From contig NZ_JXCJ01000001.1 of the NCBI RefSeq assembly GCF_000832015.1, forward strand, positions 771,169 through 835,168: a DNA stretch of 64,000 nt, in the 5' to 3' direction. Numbering within the stretch: the first letter of the stretch is position 1; each line of letters begins with the position of its first letter. A model generated the notes under the pieces. The model was given only the letters and a program-made list of their open reading frames with translations. It had not been told where the DNA came from and did no database searches. Source of the DNA: Gilvimarinus agarilyticus. GTDB lineage: Bacteria > Pseudomonadota > Gammaproteobacteria > Pseudomonadales > Cellvibrionaceae. This document shows positions 33,150 to 40,921 of the stretch, piece after piece. Made by a program: the position numbers and the translations under genes.

Positions 33150-33461
33150 CAGAGGCGCCCTTTGGTAGGCACTACATTGAAAGTAACGTTACCCGTCGCT
33201 GAGGCTCATAGGTGACGATGTGAAAAACGATGACTGATACTGTAAGTGTAGGTAAAGCTTTATAAAACTCACCGACTTGGTTTGACAGGCTGTTTGCCTC
33301 AGCATAGCTTTACTAGCAGGCTGTTGAAGACTATCTGCGTGGCCGCTGCGGCGTTGAAGTCGTCTGCCTAGAAAACGTTTTTCAACAGCCTGCTAGCGGG
33401 AGTAACACCCTACAAACCATAAAATGCCCTTTCTGGTGTTTACTATAAAAAGGATAAAGCC
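33150..33461. other. Intergenic region with a MITE-like element
   Basis: 312 bp without a gene between the pseudouridine synthase and the secreted protein gene. The only clear structure is the inverted-repeat element at 33313-33396. AAAAGGATAAAGCC before ATG 33462 supplies the ribosome binding site for the next gene. Confidence 0.5.
33313..33396. mobile_element. 84-bp inverted-repeat element (MITE-like)
   Basis: Perfect 16-bp terminal inverted repeats, CTAGCAGGCTGTTGAA (33313-33328) and TTCAACAGCCTGCTAG (33381-33396), enclose 52 bp with further internal pairing. CAGGCTGTTGAA ends are common in small non-autonomous repeats of gammaproteobacteria. No coding capacity and no obvious target duplication. 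Confidence 0.6.
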
Positions 33462-34319
33462 ATGTTAGTGATAAAATCTTCTCGTTTAATGACCACTCTA
33501 TTATTGCTGTTTGTTTCGTACGGCGCCAAGGCCGATGGCTTTGGGCCCACGCAAGCAGTCAATGGCCTGTTTAACCAAGAGCAGGATTTATTGATTGCCA
33601 ACTTTGATAGTAAGCCTGACCCCGATGATCTTCAGGCCGTGGCGGCACTGGGAACGATGCTGCAACACGAGTCACTGAGTAATGTTAATTATTTGGCCGT
33701 TGCTGGCGCCTATGGAGTACAGGACGGTAGCTATATTCCATCGCCTAAGCTTTTTAAGCTGGCTTTTGGCAAAAGGTGGGTTGATGCTCACGGTGATCGC
33801 GAGGCAGCGGTGCAAGCCGCGAGCGAGCTTGCGCAAAAAACGTTACAACAGGGCGGCGATGTATGGCTTCAGGAAGCGGGGCAGTCGGATTTTAGCGCCG
33901 CTTTGGTGAAATCGATTCGCGCCGCGTTGCCTAAACTGAACAGCAAGCAACGTATTCACACGGTTCAGCACAGCACCTGGAACGAAAATGCGACGACGCC
34001 TGAAGATTTGTTGTACGTGCGTGAGTATACCGATTACAGCAAGATTCCCGATGGAAATGGTGGCGGTAACGGCACGCCGAGTTTTAATAATAAAGACGGG
34101 CAGTGGTGGAGTCGGTTAGCAGAGCACAAAGCGTTGGCGCCTTTGTGGATAGAAGCTAAACGTTTAAGCGACGAAAACAATGGCCATGCCGGTTACGATA
34201 ACCCGACGATTGCCGTGGGAGGGTTTGATTTCTCTGATACGGTAGAAGCGACCTGGATATTTGGTTTTAACCAGCTCGAGACAACCGATGATTTCTTTAA
34301 GAAGTTTGCTGCACACTAG
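33462..34319 (+). CDS. Secreted protein of unknown function
   Basis: A 285-residue protein with a signal peptide (cleavage near AKADG). The segment LIANFDSKPDPDDLQAVAALGTML loosely resembles the DxxxDDxxA start of nucleoside hydrolase-like and DUF1593 sugar-related proteins, and a later stretch HTVQHSTWNEN and YDNPTIAVGGFDFSDTVEATW may supply the rest of a site. I do not assign a function. It ends at a shared bidirectional terminator facing the xylan locus. Confidence 0.6.
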   Translation: MLVIKSSRLMTTLLLLFVSYGAKADGFGPTQAVNGLFNQEQDLLIANFDSKPDPDDLQAVAALGTMLQHESLSNVNYLAVAGAYGVQDGSYIPSPKLFKLAFGKRWVDAHGDREAAVQAASELAQKTLQQGGDVWLQEAGQSDFSAALVKSIRAALPKLNSKQRIHTVQHSTWNENATTPEDLLYVREYTDYSKIPDGNGGGNGTPSFNNKDGQWWSRLAEHKALAPLWIEAKRLSDENNGHAGYDNPTIAVGGFDFSDTVEATWIFGFNQLETTDDFFKKFAAH

Positions 34320-34356
34320 CAAAACAAAAGCAAACATTGCACTGATAAAAGGCAAT

Positions 34357-34387
34357 AAAAAGCCGGGGCATTTGCCCCGGCTTTTTT
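34357..34387. terminator. Bidirectional intrinsic terminator
   Basis: AAAAGCCGGGGCA and TGCCCCGGCTTTTTT form a GC-rich stem with A-run on one side and T-run on the other, so it ends transcription of both the plus-strand gene at 33462 and the minus-strand GH43 gene at 34401. Confidence 0.9.
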
Positions 34388-34400
34388 GTTTAACGCGGTG

Positions 34401-35558
34401 TTAATCGGCAAAGGCGTTAACGGTTTCGATGGTGCCGTCTTCGTTGTGCTGAATGGGCATCATTTTTACGTTGCGCAGGTGAGTCTGGCCACCCGAGAGT
34501 TGCGTGTCGTGATAAAAAACGTACCACTGGCCGTTAAACTCGGCAATGGAGTGGTGATTGGTCCAGCCCAATACCGGCTCTAGCACCACGCCTTGATAGG
34601 TGAATGGGCCGTAGGGGTTATCGCCGGTGGCGTAGGCAATATTGTGCGTATCACCGGTAGAGTACGAAAAGTAGTAAGTGCCGTCGTACTTGTGTACCCA
34701 GGCGGCTTCAAAAAAGCGTTTCTCGTTATCGCCGTGCTTGATAGGTGTGCCGTCGCGGTCGAGCAGCATGACTTCTTTGGGCTCTTCGGCAAAGCTGAGC
34801 ATGTCGTCGCCCATTTTGGCAATCAATGGCGCAATGGCGGGTTCGTCATCGGCGGGGTAGCTGTCTTCGGCTACGTATTCACCGGTGGTCCAGCGCTGCA
34901 ATTGCCCGCCCCAGATGCCGCCAATGTACATGTAATACTCGCCATCGGTGTCTTGGTAAACGGTTGGGTCCATGCTGTAGCTGCCTTCAATAGGCTTGGG
35001 CTGAGCAGTAAACGGGCCGGTGGGTGAGTCGCTAACGGCGGCGCCAATACGAAAGATGCCGTCGTAATCTTTGGCGGGAAAGTACAAGTAGTATTTATCG
35101 CCTTTTCGGGCTGCATCGGGTGCCCACATTTGTTTTTCGGCCCAGGGCACATCGTCGACGTCCAGTACCACGTCGCTCAGGGTGACTTCACCGCCAGCTT
35201 CGGTCATGGAAATCACATAGTAGTCACGCATGGCAAAGTGCGCGCCGGTGTCATCCATGGGGATGTCGGTTTCGATATCGTGGGAGGGGTAGATGTACAG
35301 GGTGTCGTCCCATACGTGGGCCGATGGGTCGGCGGTGTAAATTTCGGTGACCAGCGGCTGCGAGACGAACTTGCGCTCGGCTGCCATGCGCCGGTTTTCC
35401 GCTTCTTTGGCTACCACATCGGGCACTTCTTCGGCGCTAGCGGTGGTGGCTTTGGCGGGAGCTTCATTGGGGGTGGCGATGCTTTGGCTTTCTTGTTCGC
35501 TACAGGCGGCCATGGCGGCCAGCATCGCAAGCAGTGTCAGATTTTTTTTAAAGTGCAT
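34401..35558 (-). CDS. GH43-family glycosidase, lipoprotein
   Basis: A 385-residue lipid-anchored enzyme (lipobox MAAC, Cys19, then a low-complexity linker to about residue 60). The five-bladed propeller carries the GH43 triad: base Asp77 in ADPSAHVW, pKa modulator Asp197 in SMDPTVY, and acid Glu284 in FFEAAWVHK. GH43 enzymes remove xylose or arabinose from xylan and arabinan side chains. The neighbouring GH115, GH3 and xylose genes favour a xylosidase or arabinofuranosidase role. It lies 69 bp after the manD gene and is probably co-transcribed. Confidence 0.88.
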   Translation of the reverse strand: MHFKKNLTLLAMLAAMAACSEQESQSIATPNEAPAKATTASAEEVPDVVAKEAENRRMAAERKFVSQPLVTEIYTADPSAHVWDDTLYIYPSHDIETDIPMDDTGAHFAMRDYYVISMTEAGGEVTLSDVVLDVDDVPWAEKQMWAPDAARKGDKYYLYFPAKDYDGIFRIGAAVSDSPTGPFTAQPKPIEGSYSMDPTVYQDTDGEYYMYIGGIWGGQLQRWTTGEYVAEDSYPADDEPAIAPLIAKMGDDMLSFAEEPKEVMLLDRDGTPIKHGDNEKRFFEAAWVHKYDGTYYFSYSTGDTHNIAYATGDNPYGPFTYQGVVLEPVLGWTNHHSIAEFNGQWYVFYHDTQLSGGQTHLRNVKMMPIQHNEDGTIETVNAFAD

Positions 35559-35627
35559 GACAGTCTCCAGTTATCGTTTTAGGTTGTCAGATTAGCGTGT
35601 TAATAATGTTGTTTTTTGGGGCCGTTA

Positions 35628-36857
35628 TTACCAGTGCCAAAGCGTGCCGTCTTCAAGGCGGTTAACGGGCAGGCAGGCGCGTTTATACGGGTGTTTGGCG
35701 GCCTCGGCTTCATCGATGTCTACCCCGTGGCCGGGGGTTTCGCCCGGAGTGAAGTAGCCATCTTTAAATTCATAGTCGCGGGTAAATACCGACTCCATCA
35801 GCGGGCTGTGGGGCATGTGCTCCTGCACACCAAAGTTGGGCACCCAGTAGTCAAAATGCAGTGCGGCGCCCATGCATACGGGCGACAGGTCTGTCGCACC
35901 GTGAAACCCGGTACGCACATGGTAGAGCGAGGCTAAATCGGCAATGCGTCGCACATGGGTGATGCCTCCGCCGTGGACAATCGTGGTGCGGATATAGTCG
36001 ATCAGCTGATTCTCGATCAGTTCGCGGCAGTCGTGAATGCTATTAAACACTTCACCCACGGCAATGGGGGTGGTGGTGTGCTGGCGAATCAGCTTAAAGC
36101 CTTCCTGGTTTTCGGCGGGCACCGCATCTTCCAGCCAAAATAAATGGTACGGCTCCAGCTCTTTTCCCAGGCGGGCGGCTTCGATTGGTGTTAACCGGTG
36201 GTGCACATCGTGTAGTAGGTGTAAATCATCGCCAAACTCGTCGCGGATGGCCTTAAAGAGCTTGGGGGTGAAATTTAGGTACTTTTCGGTAGACCACACA
36301 GATTCGGTGGGTAAGTCGGCATCGGCGGGCTCGTAGGCTTGGCCCTCTTTAGCAACGCCGTAAGTGCTGGCCACGCCGGGGATGCCGCACTGGACGCGAA
36401 TAGCTTGATAGCCGGCATCGCGTGCGCGGGCTACGGCCTCGAGTGTTGTGGGTAGATCCTTACCATTGGCATGGGTGTAAGCCATGATCCGGTCGCGGCT
36501 GCGCCCCCCTAGCAGCTGGTACAGGGGCATATTGGCGAGCTTGGCTTTGATGTCCCACAGGGCGGTATCGATACCGGCCAGCGCGGTCATGCCCACCGGC
36601 CCACGGCGCCAATAAGCGCCGCGGTAGATAAACTGCCAGATGTCTTCAATGCGCTGCGGGTCGCGGCCGATGAGCGCCGGCAGAAGGTAGTCCTCTAAGT
36701 AAGAGACAACGGCTTTTTCACGGCCATTTAGAGTGGCGTCGCCAATTCCGTACACGCCCTCATCGGTGGTGATTTTAACGGTGACAAAGTTGCGGCCGGG
36801 GCTGCAAACAATTACTTTGGCTGCGGTAATTTTCACGCCGGGAAGTTCCTCATACAC
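35628..36857 (-). CDS. ManD-type mannonate dehydratase (enolase superfamily)
   Basis: A 409-residue enolase-superfamily enzyme. It matches the ManD group: [15 protein letters not shown] and VGEVFN supply metal ligands, and Arg154 with Tyr166 (QAIRVQCG ... ASTYG) show the 12-residue spacing of the Arg/Tyr pair that acts as base in characterised ManD. The reaction is D-mannonate to 2-keto-3-deoxygluconate, part of glucuronate breakdown. GH115 nearby releases (methyl)glucuronate from xylan, which provides the substrate. Some members prefer gluconate, so specificity remains open. A 27-bp palindrome lies at 36888 upstream of its start. Confidence 0.85.
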   Translation of the reverse strand: MYEELPGVKITAAKVIVCSPGRNFVTVKITTDEGVYGIGDATLNGREKAVVSYLEDYLLPALIGRDPQRIEDIWQFIYRGAYWRRGPVGMTALAGIDTALWDIKAKLANMPLYQLLGGRSRDRIMAYTHANGKDLPTTLEAVARARDAGYQAIRVQCGIPGVASTYGVAKEGQAYEPADADLPTESVWSTEKYLNFTPKLFKAIRDEFGDDLHLLHDVHHRLTPIEAARLGKELEPYHLFWLEDAVPAENQEGFKLIRQHTTTPIAVGEVFNSIHDCRELIENQLIDYIRTTIVHGGGITHVRRIADLASLYHVRTGFHGATDLSPVCMGAALHFDYWVPNFGVQEHMPHSPLMESVFTRDYEFKDGYFTPGETPGHGVDIDEAEAAKHPYKRACLPVNRLEDGTLWHW

Positions 36858-36887
36858 TTGGGTGGCGCTCGGTAGGCGCCTTGCTGT

Positions 36888-36914
36888 TTCTTATAGTCAA
36901 TAAAACCATAAGAT
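36888..36914. promoter_or_regulatory. 27-bp palindromic operator candidate upstream of manD
   Basis: TTCTTATAGT-N7-ACCATAAGAT, with spacer CAATAAA. It matches the sites at 43947 (GH115) and 44968 (xylB) in arm sequence, arm length and spacer length. It begins 30 bp upstream of the manD start codon, a good position for a repressor. Confidence 0.65.
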
Positions 36915-36971
36915 TAGCGATGTTTTGCCCAAACTACAAGTCCGTTTCAGCTGCTGGCGTCAGGATAGGCC

Positions 36972-37898
36972 CTAACCGGTCATGATTTTGTTGCGGCCGC
37001 TTTGTTTGGCCTGATACAGGCTTTTATCCACGCTCTGAATAAAGGTCTTGGGCGAGTCAGTGGGCTTAGGGGTAATGGTACCCACTCCCTGACTGACGGT
37101 GACCACGGGGCCGGTGGCGGAGCTTGGGTGAGGCAGTTGCTGCTTAAAAATGAGTTCGCGGCAGCGCTCGGCCACTTTGGCGGCGGCGGCTTTGTCGGTG
37201 TCTGGCAGGATCAGCATAAACTCCTCGCCACCGTAGCGGGCAAAGAAGTCCCGGTGGCGGGTGGCGCCCTGACTGAGGGTTTTGGCCACCAGCCTCAGGC
37301 AGTCGTCGCCCTGAATATGACCGAAATGATCGTTGTACTGTTTAAAATAATCAATATCAAAAATAATGACAGATAGTGGCTGGCTGTTGCGCCGGGCATC
37401 GCTCCACTCTTTATCCAGTACGGAGTCGAGCATGCGGCGGTTGGCGACACCGGTTAAGCCATCTTTAAAAGATAGCTCTTCGAGTTCTTGCTGCAGGGTG
37501 ACCAGTTTATCTTCAATTTTCTTGCGCTCACTGATGTCGAACATAAAGCCCACCAGTGACTCGACCGCCCCTTCGTCATTGCGAACTACGTGCACTACAT
37601 CGCGAATCCAAAGGTAGCTGCCGTCGGCGCACAAAGCGCGGTAATCGGCCTCGTGATCGACGCCCTCTTTAGATTGCGAAATACAAAAGTTGACCACCCA
37701 ATCGCGGTCCTCCGGGTGCATTCGCTCAGCCCAGTCGTTGGCACTTATCCAGCTGTCAGTGCTCCAGCCAAGCAGTTTTTCAATTTGCGGGCCGATGTAG
37801 GCAAAGGTCATGGTCTCCCAGTCGATTTTCCAGGGAATCGCGTGGGTCGATTCCAGCAGCGTTTTGTAGAAAGCGGCGTCTTCCGGGGTATCGCTCAT
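36972..37898 (-). CDS. PAS-GGDEF diguanylate cyclase
   Basis: A 308-residue cytoplasmic signalling protein. A PAS/PAC sensor (about 15-128, with DGSYLWIRD and FDISERKKIE) is joined by a short coiled coil to a GGDEF domain (145-305). The active site is GGEEF (223-227) and an inhibitory I-site RHRD (214-217) lies five residues before it, so c-di-GMP feedback is expected. It makes cyclic di-GMP. It is 37 bp from the GNAT gene and on the same strand, but no functional link to xylan use is visible. Confidence 0.92.
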   Translation of the reverse strand: MSDTPEDAAFYKTLLESTHAIPWKIDWETMTFAYIGPQIEKLLGWSTDSWISANDWAERMHPEDRDWVVNFCISQSKEGVDHEADYRALCADGSYLWIRDVVHVVRNDEGAVESLVGFMFDISERKKIEDKLVTLQQELEELSFKDGLTGVANRRMLDSVLDKEWSDARRNSQPLSVIIFDIDYFKQYNDHFGHIQGDDCLRLVAKTLSQGATRHRDFFARYGGEEFMLILPDTDKAAAAKVAERCRELIFKQQLPHPSSATGPVVTVSQGVGTITPKPTDSPKTFIQSVDKSLYQAKQSGRNKIMTG

Positions 37899-37934
37899 GG
37901 GGGCATTGCTCGCAGGTTGTGGGTATTGCGGCGG

Positions 37935-38342
37935 TTACAGGCGTTTGGCCATTTTGACGTAATCGACGCCGCCTTTGCTAAAGGGCTCGCTCTCTACCGC
38001 CATGCCAAAGCGGCTGTAGATACCCGTGGCCGATGAGCGGGCATCGCACCAAAAGCGCTTGGCATCATGGTCTGATTTTAGTTCATCCAGGATATGGGCC
38101 AGCAGTGCACTGCCAATGCCCTGATTTTGATACTCGGGCAGGGTGGCAAATTTGCGCAGGCGGGCATCGCCGCCCTCGATAAATATAGAGGCGACGCACA
38201 CCAGTTTGTCGTCGATAAAAGCACCATAGTGCAGGGCGTCCTCGTCACCGCTGATGCGGCAGAAATCTTCGGTACGGTCGGGCCAAAGCACGAGGTGACG
38301 TAGCGGTAGGACTTGGTCAATATCAATTCGTGCTAACTTCAT
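37935..38342 (-). CDS. GNAT family N-acetyltransferase
   Basis: A 135-residue acetyltransferase-like protein. The acetyl-CoA site is visible in LPEYQNQGIGSALLAHIL (Q/RxxGxG pattern). Substrate not deducible. A following run SRFGMAVESEPFSKGGVDYVKMAK closes the fold. It may form a two-gene unit with the downstream GGDEF gene. Confidence 0.85.
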   Translation of the reverse strand: MKLARIDIDQVLPLRHLVLWPDRTEDFCRISGDEDALHYGAFIDDKLVCVASIFIEGGDARLRKFATLPEYQNQGIGSALLAHILDELKSDHDAKRFWCDARSSATGIYSRFGMAVESEPFSKGGVDYVKMAKRL

Positions 38343-38484
38343 AAAAGGTTACCGGGATTAAGTCGTTTTTATCAGTAAAGGGCCGGGTGCTGATCGGGCC
38401 CTGAATGCCTGCAGCGAAATGCGACAGACATTCAGTGTAGACGATCCTTGCGGCAAAGTGTCAAGCGCTGCCTGATACCTGACG

Positions 38485-40002
38485 CTAGTCGCGCAGCTGA
38501 GTATTGCTGATAAACGCGATGCGCTTACCATCGGGTGACCAGCTGGGCACATTAATGCTGCCCTGACCACCGTACAGGTAGCCAATAATACGAGGCTCGC
38601 CACCGCTGGCGGGCATTTGCCGTAAATACACATGGCGATAAAACGGGTGATCTCCCGAGTCTATATCATCCATATATGACAAAAATACGAGCGTTTTGCC
38701 GTCGGGTGAAACATGGGGAAACCAGTCGTTATAGCGGTCAAAGGTAAGTTGCTCCTGGCCGCTGCCGTCCGGGTTCATACGCCATAGTTGCATGGTGCCG
38801 GTGCGGTTGGAGTTAAAGTAGATCTTGCTGCCATCGGGGCTGTATTCAGAGCCGTCATCGAGTGTTTTGGTGTTGGTCAGCTGGGTTTCTGCGCCGCTGG
38901 CAATATCCACCGAGTAGATATCGTACTGGCCCTTGCGCTCGGCAGTAAAAATCAGTGACCGGTCGTCGGGGGCAAAGCCGTGCAGGTACGAATGTCCGAC
39001 ACCGGGCTTGGTAATTTGTCGGGGCGTGTCACTACCCGTTAATGGAAGCGTATACAGCGTAGAGCGGCCATCCTCTTCAGCGGCATGATGACTAATACCA
39101 ATGTGAGTGCCGTCCCAGGATAAAACGTGGTCGTTATTGTTGTTGTCGGCAAAGCCGGTGTTTAGCTCGCTCACCTGGCCCGTGGCGATGTCGTAGTTAT
39201 ACAGCAAGCCCTCGGCGTTAAAAATTAAGGTGCGCCCGTCGTGGGTCCAGTTGGGCGCCTGAATAGAGTTGGGCGCGCGATGGACAATGTGCCGGTTAAA
39301 GCTATCCATCTCCATAATTTCGAGGTTACTGCCAATATAATCCTGGTACGGGGTAAAGTCCGGAGCCGCCGGTTTAATGATCCGCACGTTGTTAACCCTG
39401 GCGGAGGCTATCGCCCCGGTATTAGGGGCGGTTACCGCGAGCCCCACCTGCAGCGTGTCGTGTAACTTTAGGTGAGAGACTTGCGTTACCTGGAAGGGCT
39501 CGCCAAAGTTGGCCGCCGAAAAAATATAAGTATCGCCGCGGCGCTCTAGCTGAATCACATCGGGGGCGTCTATTTTAAGGTGGTACTCCTCTGTGCTAGC
39601 GGCTGTAGCGGGGCGAAACTGCAGTGAGGCTAAGCCGCTGCCGTAAACCCCGGCAAAAACATGCGCGGCGTCAGGGGCGAGGCTTTCGCGTACATTCCAG
39701 CCTGCTTTGAGGTGCGGTTGGGCGCCCTGAAGCTCTATCTGGGCGCGAACAATAAAATCGCCTGATAATTCGTTGTACAGCAGCTTCAGGCCGTCGTCCT
39801 GTTCACTGTTTTTGCCCGAGGCGGTGATGATGTAGCCTTGTTGCCGGGCATCGAATGTCGCCTCGCTCTGGTGCGCAACAGGCCCGATAGAGGCCTGAGC
39901 CGCAAACTGGCCAATATCGTCTGCTTGGGCGGATAAGCTAATACCGGCGGCTAACACCGCCCCCAGTGAAATGGGATGCCGGCGAGTTGTTGGGTTAGGC
40001 AT
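38485..40002 (-). CDS. Secreted TolB-like beta-propeller protein
   Basis: A 505-residue exported protein (signal peptide ending near AQA/DD). Residues about 30-215 form a jelly-roll domain of the DUF1349/laminin-G-like type. Residues about 240-505 carry repeated PD40 blades such as SPDGSKIYFNSNRTG, SPDGKTLVFLSYMD and SPDGKRIAFIS. Such propellers bind proteins or glycans and sometimes belong to polysaccharide-use loci. No enzyme motif is seen. The neighbours suggest a link to xylan breakdown, but this is only by position. Confidence 0.8.
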   Translation of the reverse strand: MPNPTTRRHPISLGAVLAAGISLSAQADDIGQFAAQASIGPVAHQSEATFDARQQGYIITASGKNSEQDDGLKLLYNELSGDFIVRAQIELQGAQPHLKAGWNVRESLAPDAAHVFAGVYGSGLASLQFRPATAASTEEYHLKIDAPDVIQLERRGDTYIFSAANFGEPFQVTQVSHLKLHDTLQVGLAVTAPNTGAIASARVNNVRIIKPAAPDFTPYQDYIGSNLEIMEMDSFNRHIVHRAPNSIQAPNWTHDGRTLIFNAEGLLYNYDIATGQVSELNTGFADNNNNDHVLSWDGTHIGISHHAAEEDGRSTLYTLPLTGSDTPRQITKPGVGHSYLHGFAPDDRSLIFTAERKGQYDIYSVDIASGAETQLTNTKTLDDGSEYSPDGSKIYFNSNRTGTMQLWRMNPDGSGQEQLTFDRYNDWFPHVSPDGKTLVFLSYMDDIDSGDHPFYRHVYLRQMPASGGEPRIIGYLYGGQGSINVPSWSPDGKRIAFISNTQLRD

Positions 40003-40336
40003 GTGGAGGTCCTGTTGCTGTGTGTTTTTGTCACAAGAGCATGGCGCAGGCTTATGGTGGGTGACAGTTTAAATTTGTTAAGGCACCTCTGAACAATAGT
40101 GCAAGCCCAGAAGGGCGAGACTTCAAGCGCACATTTGCGGCGTTGCAGTCATTGCTAAGGGCTAAGGCCATTAGCTTTGGCCTGCGCCTTGTAACTGCAC
40201 GCTTGAGGTCTCGCAGAGGCATTACTCTATTATTCAGAGGTGCCTTAAATAAACGTAATAGGCTGTCGCGCAAATGTAAGGCGGCCCCGACAATAATGTA
40301 TCGGGGCCGAGGGCGGTTGTGTTTAGGTTGCCGTGG
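40003..40336. other. Intergenic region with a 171-bp MITE-like element
   Basis: 334 bp between two minus-strand genes. Most of it is the inverted-repeat element at 40078-40248. Nothing else is seen. Confidence 0.5.
40078..40248. mobile_element. 171-bp palindromic element (MITE-like)
   Basis: Perfect 16-bp terminal inverted repeats, TTAAGGCACCTCTGAA (40078-40093) and TTCAGAGGTGCCTTAA (40233-40248). The interior is also near-palindromic: GCGAGACTTCAAGCG on the left mirrors CGCTTGAGGTCTCGC on the right, and the centre folds around GGCCATTAGC. No coding capacity. TTAA at both ends may be part of the element or a target duplication. Confidence 0.7.
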
Positions 40337-40765
40337 TTACTCGGCTTGCTCAGCGGCGGCTTTGCGTGCGGCTATGGCGGCATCGTGAGCGGCAAAGGCC
40401 TCTTCGCGGCTTTCAAACTCAAACATATTGCGAATGGTGCAATTGTCACCACCGGTGCGCACGTGATCCATTCCGCCGCCGCACACTTCATAGAAGCGGC
40501 TGCTAAACATAGCCCGTGCCGATACCTCAAGGTTGTTGCAGCCGGGTAGCACGGTGGCGAGATAATAGTTGCTGCGGGCGTCGATGGAGATGACGTCTTG
40601 CTCGAGTACGCCATAGCCTCGGATATCGCTCGTGTCGACACAGGCGCGGCCGTTTTGCCCGGTAGTTTCAAGCAGGGTCGTCGAGATATTAGGCATCGGT
40701 GTTGTGCTGCAGCCCGCAAGCACGGCGCCCGCTAAGACGCCCGCTAAACGATAGGGTAATGGCAT
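40337..40765 (-). CDS. Small DUF6491-like lipoprotein
   Basis: A 142-residue lipoprotein (lipobox VLAGC, Cys19). The core contains RACVDTSDIRGYGVLEQDVISIDA and VLPGCNNLEVSARAMF, as in small DUF6491 lipoproteins of unknown function; three or four cysteines may form disulphides. The C-terminal tail is helical and Ala-rich. It lies between the MITE and the terminator of GH115, apparently as a single gene. Confidence 0.7.
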   Translation of the reverse strand: MPLPYRLAGVLAGAVLAGCSTTPMPNISTTLLETTGQNGRACVDTSDIRGYGVLEQDVISIDARSNYYLATVLPGCNNLEVSARAMFSSRFYEVCGGGMDHVRTGGDNCTIRNMFEFESREEAFAAHDAAIAARKAAAEQAE

Positions 40766-40862
40766 GGAGACTCCTCCGTGTTATCGATAGGAAGTTTTTA
40801 AATTTGTACCCAAGTGTAGACACTTTTTTATCTGTATATTTTTATTTGTTGCGAAAAAAGAT

Positions 40863-40897
40863 TAAAAAAAACCCCGGTGGATAAATCCGACCGGGGA
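40863..40897 (-). terminator. Intrinsic terminator of the GH115 gene
   Basis: On the minus strand CCCCGGT (complement of 40890-40896) and ACCGGGG (complement of 40872-40878) form a 7-bp stem with an 11-nt loop, followed by eight T (complement of 40864-40871). It lies 25 bp after the GH115 stop. Confidence 0.88.
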
Positions 40898-40921
40898 AAG
40901 CTTCCTGAGGTTGCTCCAGGG

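Noticed and set aside
35130-35582. Plus-strand 150-codon frame opposite the GH43 gene
   Set aside because: Its Gly/Val/His-rich sequence is a shadow of the GH43 coding strand, with no family features.
36888-36914. Palindrome upstream of manD as a transcription terminator
   Set aside because: No T-run follows on either strand, and related copies occur upstream of two other genes, which fits an operator better.
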